17,904 bases of DNA from Candidatus Neomicrothrix sp. UBA7884 (GTDB taxonomy: Bacteria > Actinomycetota > Acidimicrobiia > Acidimicrobiales > MedAcidi-G1), in assembly GCA_002501135.1 (NCBI GenBank), contig DLRQ01000057.1:1-17904 (forward strand), written 5' to 3'. The position numbers were made by a program, and so were the translations under genes. Of this stretch, positions 1-6,786 are shown in pieces (the first letter of the stretch is position 1; every line of letters starts with the position of its first letter). The notes under the pieces were generated by a model. It saw nothing but the letters and a program-made list of their open reading frames with translations, was not told where the DNA came from and searched no databases.

Positions 1-2
1 GC

Positions 3-650
3 CGCTTCACCTCAGACGAGCTGCCACGGGGCATGTCGGCGGTGCCCTACGACATCCCCGGTGATCCGGAGCTGGGCCTCACCCTCGAGGCCCTCGCCAC
101 CGACAGGGGTGACACCTGGATTACCGCCATCGACGACCCGTACCTGCCCATCCACTACGGCACGATCAACTTGTTGGGCTTCCTCCAGGGTGACGAGCGC
201 TGGCTCACCGCCAGCATCTGCGCAATAGCCGACGGCGACGACTTCGCCCTCTTCGGCCGCCTGCTGGCCGAGGCGGTAGCCGCCCTCGACAGGCGCGTGG
301 TCATCCTGGCGTCGGGCAGCCTCAGCCACCGCTTCTGGCCGCTGCGACAGGTCCGCAGCCACGAGACCTCGGACCCGGCGAACATCATCACTGCCGAGGC
401 GAGGTCTGCCGACGAGCAGATCATGAAGTGGTGGGAGGCGGGCGACCACCGGTCGGTCATCGACTACTACCCGGAGTTCAAGCGGCATGCCCCCGAAGGG
501 CTCTTTGGCCACTACCTCATGATGGTCGCGGCGATGGGTGGCCCCGACTGCACCTCAGCTGGTGTGCGCTACTCGGACTACGAGTCCGCCGCCGGAACCG
601 GGCAGATCAACATGTGGTTCGAGCGACCGGAAGGCGGCTGGACCGCCTGA
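3..650 (+). CDS. Class III extradiol ring-cleavage dioxygenase (HpcB/HpaD-like), 5'-truncated
   Basis: The reading frame is open from the window edge to a TGA, so the N-terminal part of the gene lies outside. The 215 visible residues follow E. coli HpcB (3,4-dihydroxyphenylacetate 2,3-dioxygenase, LigB superfamily) along their length. Shared points are FTSDELP near the start, GDPELG, YGTINLLGFL, the very conserved ASGSLSHRF (with a conserved His) and SGTGQ-type C-terminal residues seen here as AGTGQINMWF. Such enzymes use non-haem Fe(II) to open catechol rings in the cytosol. The N-terminal metal ligands are off the window, so activity cannot be judged and the exact catechol substrate is unknown. 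The gene converges on the amidotransferase with only 22 bp between stops, and no clear terminator is seen there. The ATG at 33 is internal to the domain and is not the start. Confidence 0.85.
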   Translation, partial: RFTSDELPRGMSAVPYDIPGDPELGLTLEALATDRGDTWITAIDDPYLPIHYGTINLLGFLQGDERWLTASICAIADGDDFALFGRLLAEAVAALDRRVVILASGSLSHRFWPLRQVRSHETSDPANIITAEARSADEQIMKWWEAGDHRSVIDYYPEFKRHAPEGLFGHYLMMVAAMGGPDCTSAGVRYSDYESAAGTGQINMWFERPEGGWTA

Positions 651-672
651 CCGGGCTCTCTGGCAGGTTGGG

Positions 673-1368
673 TCAGAGTTGGGCCACGTCGGCGAGGAAC
701 CAGTCGACCAGGTCGGCTGCGCGACCACGCGCAGCGTCGGCCCTCTCGATGGTCTCGGCCAGCATCGCCTGTGGGCTGACGCCGTTTGCGGCCAGCTCGT
801 CGGTGCCGTAGTCAAGCCAGTCGTTGATCAGCCGTGGGGTGACCTCAGGGTGGAACTGGGTGCCGAGGCTGCGCCCGATGCGGAAGGCCTGGGGGCCAAA
901 GTCGTTTCGGGCCAACTCGACAGCACCATCTGGGACCGTGAATGCGTCGAAGTGCCACTGGAACCACGGGCCCGACGGAATCGGTGCTCCAGCGACGGCC
1001 TCGACGGTGCGCCAACCGAACTCCGGGCTGTCGATCCGGGTGACGGTGCCACCCAGGGCCGTTGAGAGGACCTGGCCGCCGAAGCACATGCCCAGCACCG
1101 GGGTGCCAGCGTCGTGGGCAGCCCGAACCATGTCGACCTCGCGGTGGATCCACGATCCGATCGGAGCCGGGTCGGCCAGGGACCAGGGCGACCCCGTGAC
1201 AACGAGTGCGTCGTAGCCGGCGGCATCCGGAAACGGCTTGTGCGAAACGGGGTCGTCTGGATCCTCGAGGACAAGGAACACCTCGAGTTCGAAGCCACGC
1301 TCCTCAAGGTGGTCACCGACGCTCTCGGCCGGCCCGTGTTCGTCGTGTTCGATGACAAGGGTGCGCAC
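673..1368 (-). CDS. Class I glutamine amidotransferase (GATase1) family protein
   Basis: The predicted protein has 231 residues and is a stand-alone class I glutamine amidotransferase domain (GMP-synthase-like, COG0518 type). The nucleophile elbow GMCFGGQ places the catalytic Cys at about residue 95, and GTQFHPEV gives His173 and Glu175, so the triad is complete. The N-terminal strand RTLVIEHDEHGP is typical for the fold. The GTG at 1368 is chosen because the domain begins there; the open frame running upstream to 1524 is low-complexity and would overlap the divergent neighbour. A TACAGT hexamer ends 6 nt before the GTG, suggesting a leaderless mRNA. No synthase partner is adjacent, so the acceptor substrate is unknown. 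It could instead be a gamma-glutamyl hydrolase-like enzyme. Confidence 0.88.
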   Translation of the reverse strand: MRTLVIEHDEHGPAESVGDHLEERGFELEVFLVLEDPDDPVSHKPFPDAAGYDALVVTGSPWSLADPAPIGSWIHREVDMVRAAHDAGTPVLGMCFGGQVLSTALGGTVTRIDSPEFGWRTVEAVAGAPIPSGPWFQWHFDAFTVPDGAVELARNDFGPQAFRIGRSLGTQFHPEVTPRLINDWLDYGTDELAANGVSPQAMLAETIERADAARGRAADLVDWFLADVAQL

Positions 1369-1380
1369 CCCCGGACTGTA
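1366..1380 (-). promoter_or_regulatory. Putative leaderless promoter of the amidotransferase gene (-10 TACAGT)
   Basis: On the minus strand TACAGT (1380-1375) is followed by six bases and then the GTG start. Initiation about 7 nt after the -10 would start the transcript at the start codon, so no Shine-Dalgarno sequence would be present, and none is seen. No convincing -35 was found. Confidence 0.45.
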
Positions 1381-1424
1381 CCGCTGCCAAACCGCCGAGA
1401 GCCGTGTCAGGAAGGCCCGCTGAC

Positions 1425-1439
1425 TACCGTTCACACATG
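1425..1439 (+). promoter_or_regulatory. Putative leaderless promoter of the PLD-family gene (-10 TACCGT)
   Basis: TACCGT (1425-1430) lies six bases before the ATG at 1437, and no Shine-Dalgarno-like sequence intervenes. The arrangement mirrors the divergent promoter at 1366-1380 and the one before rmuC. Confidence 0.45.
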
Positions 1440-2795
1440 GCGACCGGCCCTGATGACCTGAGCGTGTACCCCCCACCGGCAGAGGCACCCTTTGCACCGC
1501 GCGAGGGCAACCTGGTGAGGCCACTGGTGGACGGCGCTTTCGCCTTCGACCTGATCGCAGAGGCGGTGGAGGCGGCTGTGTCCTCGGTATGGGTCTGTGT
1601 CGCCTTCATCGAAACCGGTGCCACGTTCCCCGGAGGGCGCGGGACCTTCCTGGACCTCATGGATCTGGCGGCTGGTCGTGGGATCGACGTGCGGATTCTC
1701 CTCTGGCACCCGGAGGGTGAGGCCGCTCGGGCCGACGACACCCTCCCGGGAGATGAGGAGTCCACTGCCCTGTTGGCCGGTAGGGCCACCGGATGGCAGG
1801 CCCGCTGGGATGCTGTCGGCATGCGCTGTCAGCACCAGAAGGCCTGGCTGATCGATGCCGGTACCCCTGACGAGGTCGCGTTCGTTGGTGGAATCAACAT
1901 TGGTGCCGGGTCGATGGCCGGTCGGGACCACGATGAACCGGCCCGGCACGGCAGGTACGCCAACATCCACGACGTGCACTGCATGGTCAGGGGCCCCGTA
2001 GCCACCGACGTGCACGACAACTTCGTCATGCGCTGGAACGGTGCCTCGGAACGTGACCGGAAACACGGCGCCTGGCCGGTAGGTGGCACAGACAACATGG
2101 CTCCTCCGACGGCCCGGACCGAACCGGCCGGTGACACGACAGCCCAGATAGTGCGCAGCGTCCTGCCCGGCCTCTATCCGGAACTACCCGATGGCGAGAA
2201 CAGCATCCGTGCGCAGTACCTGGCGGCCATCGTTGCGGCGCAGGAATACGTCTACATAGAGGACCAGATCCTGCTCAGCCGTGTGGTCCTTGTGGAACTG
2301 GCCGAGGCCCTTGAGCGGGGCGTCGCCGTCGTGGCCCTCGTTCCCGGTGACCCCATGTCCGAACTGGCCAGGTACCGGGAGTTTCCAGGCATAGCCGCCG
2401 GCTACGACGCACTTGCCGCGCTCGCCCGGCATCCCGGATTCTGCCTGGCGGCACCGGCGGCCCGCAGGTCGTGGGGTTACGAGGAGATCTACGTCCACTC
2501 CAAGACGATGGTCGTTGATGACCGCTGGGCGACCATCGGCTCAGCCAACCTCATCTTCACCTCCTTCCAGGGTGACACCGAGATGAACGTGTCGTTCTGG
2601 GACTCCGAGGTGGCCCGGTCCTTCAGGGTGCGCCAGGTTGATGAACAGGGCGGCTTCGACTCAGCGGTGATGGGTGGGCGCGAGGCCGTCGGGCGCCTCG
2701 CCGAGGTTGCGGGCGGCAATGCGGAGCGACGTGCCAGGGGTGAGGGTCTGGCCGGGTTCGCCTGTCGGATCGACCCGACCACATGGGCAACCTGA
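1437..2795 (+). CDS. Phospholipase D family protein with two HKD motifs
   Basis: The protein has 452 residues in two PLD half-domains. The first HxKx4D motif is HQKAWLID (His133, Lys135, Asp140), followed by FVGGINIG. The second is HSKTMVVD (His354, Lys356, Asp361), followed by the classic GSANL. A complete pair of HKD motifs implies phosphodiesterase or phosphatidyl-transferase chemistry through a phospho-histidine intermediate. Phospholipid is the likely substrate, but cardiolipin-synthase-like activity cannot be excluded. No signal peptide or membrane segment is evident. The ATG at 1437 is preferred over an in-frame GTG at 1404, because the -10 element lies between them and residues before 1437 look non-conserved. 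The gene is followed after 69 bp by rmuC, which appears to have its own promoter. Confidence 0.88.
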   Translation: MATGPDDLSVYPPPAEAPFAPREGNLVRPLVDGAFAFDLIAEAVEAAVSSVWVCVAFIETGATFPGGRGTFLDLMDLAAGRGIDVRILLWHPEGEAARADDTLPGDEESTALLAGRATGWQARWDAVGMRCQHQKAWLIDAGTPDEVAFVGGINIGAGSMAGRDHDEPARHGRYANIHDVHCMVRGPVATDVHDNFVMRWNGASERDRKHGAWPVGGTDNMAPPTARTEPAGDTTAQIVRSVLPGLYPELPDGENSIRAQYLAAIVAAQEYVYIEDQILLSRVVLVELAEALERGVAVVALVPGDPMSELARYREFPGIAAGYDALAALARHPGFCLAAPAARRSWGYEEIYVHSKTMVVDDRWATIGSANLIFTSFQGDTEMNVSFWDSEVARSFRVRQVDEQGGFDSAVMGGREAVGRLAEVAGGNAERRARGEGLAGFACRIDPTTWAT

Positions 2796-2851
2796 CAGCC
2801 CTCTCTCAGGCGAGAAGCCGGGTATGCCCTGCACCTGTCACATGGGGTGCG

Positions 2852-2867
2852 TACCCTCCGGGCCATG
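2852..2867 (+). promoter_or_regulatory. Putative leaderless promoter of rmuC (-10 TACCCT)
   Basis: TACCCT (2852-2857) is separated from the ATG at 2865 by seven bases, with no ribosome-binding site. This is the third start in the first 3 kb with the same geometry. Confidence 0.42.
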
Positions 2868-4079
2868 GAACTAGTGACCCTCGCAGCCGTCCTCGTCGCC
2901 GCAGTCGCAGTGATATGGGCGGTACGCCGCGACAACTCCCCACAGACCGCTGAGCCGACCCTCGACGGGGCAGCGCTGGCCCAACTGATCGGTGCCGAGG
3001 TCAAGGCACAGATGGGTGATGCTGCCACCTCAGCCCTGCAGGCCAACAACGAGCAGTTCCTCACCCTCGCCACCGAGCGAATGAACGCCGTACAGGCTCA
3101 GACAAAGGGCCTGCTCGATCCGTTCTCAAAGCAGATGGAGCAACTGGGTAAGACCGTCGGCGACCTCCGCTCCGCCCACGAACAAGACAAGGGGGCGGTC
3201 CAGAAGATGACCGGCGAGATGGGCCGCCAGATCACCGAGCTGACCTCTTCCACCATCACCCTCTCCGAGGCGCTCAGGTCACCCACGGCCCGTGGAGCCT
3301 GGGGCGAGAACCAACTCCGCAACGTCATCGAACTGTCGGGCATGGCGCGCTACTGCGACTACGACGAACAGTTCACCGGCGAGAACCGCGAGGGCTCACG
3401 CGGTCGCCCCGACGTGCGGGTCCGCCTGCCCAACGGAGCACACATAGCGGTCGATTCCAAGGTCCCCCTCGACGCGTATCTCGACGCCCAGGCAGCGACC
3501 GACGCCACCGAGATCGAGGCCCACATGACCCGTCATGCGACAGCGCTACGCAGCCACGTGAAGCAGCTGTCCGGTAGGAAGTACTGGGAGCAGGATGACG
3601 GCCCCTCACCCGAGTTCGTGGTGCTCTTCGTACCCGGCGAGTCATTCCTGGCCGACGCCCTGCGTTCCGACCACGCCCTCCTGAACGAGGCAATGGAGAA
3701 ACGTGTGCTCCTGGCCTCGCCCGTGAACCTGCTGGCCCTGTTGTGGGCCGTGTCACGCGGCTGGCAGGAGGCCCGCGTCAGCGAACACGCCAGGGAGATA
3801 GCCGATCTGGGCCAGGAGCTCTACGACCGGGTAGGCGTCGTCCTGGGCCACGTCGACAAGACCGGCCGGGGTCTCGCCACCGCCGTAGGGGCGTTCAACG
3901 ACCTGGTGGGTTCGGTCGACGGCAGGCTGCTCGTGACCATGCGCAAGTTCCCCGACCTCGGCGCCGGCTCGACAGAACTGCCTGTCGCCAGCGAGGTGGA
4001 GGCCCTGCCCCGTCACGTCCAGGCTGAGGAACTATCTGCCGCGGCCTCCGCCGATTCCACCAACAGCCCGCAGCCCTGA
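2865..4079 (+). CDS. rmuC: DNA recombination protein RmuC
   Basis: The protein has 404 residues. It starts with one membrane segment (about residues 2-22, rich in Leu, Val and Ala), then a helical, probably coiled-coil region (about 35-140), then the RmuC domain. The family signature ARGAWGENQLRNVIELSGM falls at about 142-160, followed by the nuclease-like core containing RPDVRVRLPNG, DSKVPLDAYL and FVPGESFLADAL. RmuC proteins limit rearrangements at inverted repeats, and the core resembles restriction-endonuclease folds. The membrane anchor and domain order are standard. The ATG at 2865 is chosen because the membrane segment starts immediately and a -10 element precedes it; an in-frame ATG at 2847 would overlap that element. 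The gene converges on bsaP across 88 bp. Confidence 0.95.
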   Translation: MELVTLAAVLVAAVAVIWAVRRDNSPQTAEPTLDGAALAQLIGAEVKAQMGDAATSALQANNEQFLTLATERMNAVQAQTKGLLDPFSKQMEQLGKTVGDLRSAHEQDKGAVQKMTGEMGRQITELTSSTITLSEALRSPTARGAWGENQLRNVIELSGMARYCDYDEQFTGENREGSRGRPDVRVRLPNGAHIAVDSKVPLDAYLDAQAATDATEIEAHMTRHATALRSHVKQLSGRKYWEQDDGPSPEFVVLFVPGESFLADALRSDHALLNEAMEKRVLLASPVNLLALLWAVSRGWQEARVSEHAREIADLGQELYDRVGVVLGHVDKTGRGLATAVGAFNDLVGSVDGRLLVTMRKFPDLGAGSTELPVASEVEALPRHVQAEELSAAASADSTNSPQP

Positions 4080-4167
4080 TCGGTGCCGACGCCCATGTTC
4101 GACGGTGCTCCCGTACCCGACCCGGTTGGACTGCACCGAGGCGAACCGTGACCGCGTTTTGAGCGAG

Positions 4168-4350
4168 TCATCCCCGCCGGATGTCTCCACACTCTCTACA
4201 GGTCGATTCCCAGACGCTGGTGTGAACCTTCACCCGTAGCCAACTACCGCAGAGCGGACAATAACGCGGTGGGTCGAATGCTGGAAGACAGCCAAGACAG
4301 TCGGCATTCCCGCACCCGGGACAGAAACTGCGTGCTTCCTGCTCTGCCAC
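4168..4350 (-). CDS. bsaP: Biotin synthase auxiliary protein (BsaP) homologue, four CxxC motifs
   Basis: This is a 60-residue, Cys-rich protein starting at GTG five bases after the bioB stop, so it is probably translationally coupled. It has four CxxC pairs: Cys10/13, Cys18/21, Cys31/34 and Cys51/54. The core PPRYCPLCGSWLRVKV resembles what I recall of mycobacterial BsaP (Rv1590), where a PPRFC-x-x-CG segment is followed by a hydrophobic strand. In mycobacteria BsaP is needed for BioB to convert dethiobiotin to biotin. The position directly downstream of bioB is the main support. Here the last pair is CREC; I recall a Cys/His arrangement in mycobacteria, so the C-terminal site may differ. The alternative is a small zinc-ribbon protein of unrelated function. 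No N-terminal signal is present, so it is cytosolic. Confidence 0.78.
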   Translation of the reverse strand: MAEQEARSFCPGCGNADCLGCLPAFDPPRYCPLCGSWLRVKVHTSVWESTCRECGDIRRG

Positions 4351-4355
4351 TCTGG

Positions 4356-5354
4356 TCAGATCGCGCTCGAGAGCACGCCAATCGGCATCTGAAGGTCCTC
4401 GAGCATGCTCAAGTCGTCTTCGGGCGTGCGGCCGAGCGTCGTGAGGTAGTTGCCGACTATCAGGGCATTGATCCCAGATGTCATTCCCATTGACTGGAGG
4501 TCACCCAGGGTGATCTCGCGGCCACCGGCGTAGCGGAGGATCACCGACGGAAGTCCCAACCGGAAGACAGCGATCCAGCGCAACGCCTCAAGCGCACTCA
4601 ACGGCTTGCGCACCTGAAGTGGGGTACCCGGCCTCGGGTTCAAGAAGTTGATGGGAACTTCGTGGGGTTCGACCTGGCGGACCTGGTCGAGCAGTTCAAG
4701 GCGCTGGTTGCGACTCTCGCCCATGCCGAGAAGTACGCCACAGCAAAGCTCCATACCGTGTTCACGAACCAGCATGCAGGTGTCGTGACGCTCCTCCCAG
4801 GTGTGCGTCGTCACGACTTCAGGAAAGAAACTGCGTGCCGTCTCCAGGTTGTGGTTGTAGCGGTGGACTCCGCCATCGGCAAAGCGCCGGGCCTGTTCAC
4901 TGGTGAGGGTGCCGGCGCTGACGTTGACGTTGATTCCCACCTCGTCACGGATTACCGGTACAAGGTCGAGGATCCGGGTCATGGCCGTCTCATCGGGGCC
5001 CTTGACCGCCAGGACGATGCAGAACCCCGATGCCCCGAGTGCCGCCGTCTCCTTGGCGGCGGCGACTACCTCGTCCTGGTCGAGGAACGGTACGGACTTG
5101 ACCGGCGTGTCGAATCGGGCCGACTGGCTGCAAAAGTGGCAGTCCTCTGGGCAGCCGCCGGTCTTGAGTGACAAGATGCCCTCGATGTCGATGGTCGGGC
5201 CCGCCCAACTCAGGCGCACCTCGTGGGCCAGCGCCGCAAGTGATGGGACGGCATCGTCGCCCACCCTTGACAACTCGGCAAGCTCGTCCATGGTGAGTTG
5301 GCGTCGCTCGCCAAGCAGTGCGTCACCGGCACGAATCAGTAGGTCACGTGTCAT
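4356..5354 (-). CDS. bioB: Biotin synthase BioB
   Basis: The 332-residue radical SAM enzyme inserts sulfur into dethiobiotin, the last step of biotin synthesis. GGCPEDCHFCSQS supplies the CxxxCxxC [4Fe-4S] site (Cys68, Cys72, Cys75), and YNHNLET and GREITLGD are classic BioB blocks. Aligned by eye to E. coli BioB, three of the four auxiliary-cluster ligands remain: Cys112 (E. coli Cys97), Cys204 (Cys188) and the Arg of AGGRE (Arg260). The Cys128 position is Asn144 in NVNVSAGTL. That fits the BsaP-associated type of enzyme, and bsaP follows directly. An AAAGGA ribosome-binding site (5365-5370) lies 10 nt before the ATG. No other bio gene is in the window. It is co-directional with the upstream oxidase gene, with a 24-bp gap. 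Confidence 0.96.
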   Translation of the reverse strand: MTRDLLIRAGDALLGERRQLTMDELAELSRVGDDAVPSLAALAHEVRLSWAGPTIDIEGILSLKTGGCPEDCHFCSQSARFDTPVKSVPFLDQDEVVAAAKETAALGASGFCIVLAVKGPDETAMTRILDLVPVIRDEVGINVNVSAGTLTSEQARRFADGGVHRYNHNLETARSFFPEVVTTHTWEERHDTCMLVREHGMELCCGVLLGMGESRNQRLELLDQVRQVEPHEVPINFLNPRPGTPLQVRKPLSALEALRWIAVFRLGLPSVILRYAGGREITLGDLQSMGMTSGINALIVGNYLTTLGRTPEDDLSMLEDLQMPIGVLSSAI

Positions 5355-5378
5355 CGGGCATCGGTCCTTTGGACAGGG

Positions 5379-6782
5379 TCAGCGGTAGATGACGTCCAAC
5401 GTATCCAAGGCCATCCCGATCGTGGCGTCGTCAGACCATGTTTCAATCTCGGCGGCGGCCCTGGCGGCGTTGAAGCCGACGAGAATTGGTTGGCCGGTCC
5501 ATGGCACGGCGTTGTACCACTCCACGAAGTGGCCCTTCGTCGACGGTACGTGTGAGATGAGGTCGGCCTGCTCATCCCAGAAGACCTCCGGGAAGCGGAG
5601 CACCACCTTGTTCATCAGACCCATGCCCAGCATCTGCACAGCTGAGACGGTGGAATAGGGCAGGTCGGGGGTGAAGCGGATCCTGCCCCCCTGAAGGACC
5701 CCGAGGGGCACGGTCACGATGACTGCGTCCGCGTCGAACCTGCCCTGTGTGGAGTCGACGACCACCCCGGGGCCGCTGTGGTCCACGATTGACACCGCTG
5801 TGCCCAGGCGGATGTCGAGGCCTGCAGCGAGGCTCTCGATGATCGGGCGGTAGCCGGTGGCCGGCACTGCATCGCCACCGCGGAAGGCCTTGCCGAAGTA
5901 GGCGGTCGCCATCGCCAGGTCGTCCACGTCGGCAGGCCACCAGTGTTCGATCTCAGAGGTGATGAGGAAGTCGAACCACCTCTGTTCGTCTGCGTTCAGC
6001 CGTTCCCTGATCGGTGCAAGCTCGGGCCCCATCGCACGCGTCGACGAACTCGACAGGACGGCATCAACCAGGGCCTCGTACAGATGGTCGAGCCGGCTCC
6101 AGTCCATCGGGGAGCCGTCGGTGTCGTACAGGACGGAGTTGTCGTAGTCGGTGTGAACCAGGGTGATGTCGAGGGAGTCGGCCAACTCGGCGAGAGGATT
6201 GCCTCTGACCCCGTGGATCCACGAACCACCCAGGTCGACAGGTGCGTCACCCAGGTCGTCGGTCCAGATCCGTCCACCGATCCGGTCCCTCGCCTCGACC
6301 ATGACCACATCGGAGCCGGCATCGACCAGGGCCTGCGCTGCCCCGAGGCCAGCGGCTCCCGCACCTACCACCACAACTGAGCGGTGACCGTGGCCCTCAA
6401 GCACCTGTGATGCTGCGCGCCGCCCGGAGTTGAGGGCTCCGTGGACCGTTCCCGGGTAGTCGGAGTCGGTGGCCTCTCCAGCGAGGAACAGGCGGTCACC
6501 GACCGGACCTGCGAGTGCAGCCCGCGACGTTGCCGAGGTGCCGGCTGGCAGGTACGAGTAGGAGCCGAGCGACCATGGGTCAGTACCCCAGCGGGTCACC
6601 CGCCAGTGGGTGGGGTCGGGAATCGAGCGCGGACCGGTGGCCCTGACGAGCGGTGTGGTCGTCACCGGGCTGGCCTGGGGAGATGTCGTTGCGCAACCTG
6701 CTGCCAGAGCCAGCCCTCCCACACCTGCCATCTGTAGGAACGATCGCCGTGACCAGGGGGCTCCGTGCTGCTGGGGTGGCAT
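5379..6782 (-). CDS. Circularly permuted flavin amine oxidase, Tat-exported lipoprotein
   Basis: The protein has 467 residues. It begins with a Tat motif (SRRSFLQ, residues 11-17) and a lipobox LAAGC with Cys30, so it is probably an exported, lipid-anchored flavoprotein. Residues about 55-128 are the block that normally ends a monoamine/polyamine oxidase: RWGTDPWSLGSYSYLP, DRLFLAGEAT (102-105 GEAT) and PGTVHGALNSGRRAA. Only then comes the normal N-terminal FAD Rossmann motif VVVVGAGAAGLGAA (GxGxxG 140-145), with Glu163 and RIGGR (167-171). The substrate domain follows, including PLGVLQGG and MNKVVLRFP with the flavin-proximal Lys at about 392. The chain stops after ALDTLDVIYR, exactly where an ordinary oxidase would continue into the RWG-DP block. 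No second GEAT block exists at the C-terminus. GGAG (6792-6795) precedes the ATG, inside the end of the regulator gene. The amine substrate is unknown. Confidence 0.9.
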   Translation of the reverse strand: MPPQQHGAPWSRRSFLQMAGVGGLALAAGCATTSPQASPVTTTPLVRATGPRSIPDPTHWRVTRWGTDPWSLGSYSYLPAGTSATSRAALAGPVGDRLFLAGEATDSDYPGTVHGALNSGRRAASQVLEGHGHRSVVVVGAGAAGLGAAQALVDAGSDVVMVEARDRIGGRIWTDDLGDAPVDLGGSWIHGVRGNPLAELADSLDITLVHTDYDNSVLYDTDGSPMDWSRLDHLYEALVDAVLSSSSTRAMGPELAPIRERLNADEQRWFDFLITSEIEHWWPADVDDLAMATAYFGKAFRGGDAVPATGYRPIIESLAAGLDIRLGTAVSIVDHSGPGVVVDSTQGRFDADAVIVTVPLGVLQGGRIRFTPDLPYSTVSAVQMLGMGLMNKVVLRFPEVFWDEQADLISHVPSTKGHFVEWYNAVPWTGQPILVGFNAARAAAEIETWSDDATIGMALDTLDVIYR

Positions 6783-6786
6783 GCGT

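Noticed and set aside
12..512. Long open frame on the minus strand opposite the dioxygenase.
   Set aside because: It is a high-GC shadow frame. The plus-strand protein has clear family motifs, while this one has none.
4123..4148. CGGTT/AACCG stem between rmuC and bsaP, considered as a bidirectional terminator.
   Set aside because: The arms are only 5 bp with a 16-nt loop, and no T-tract follows directly on either strand. I see nothing else in the 88-bp gap.
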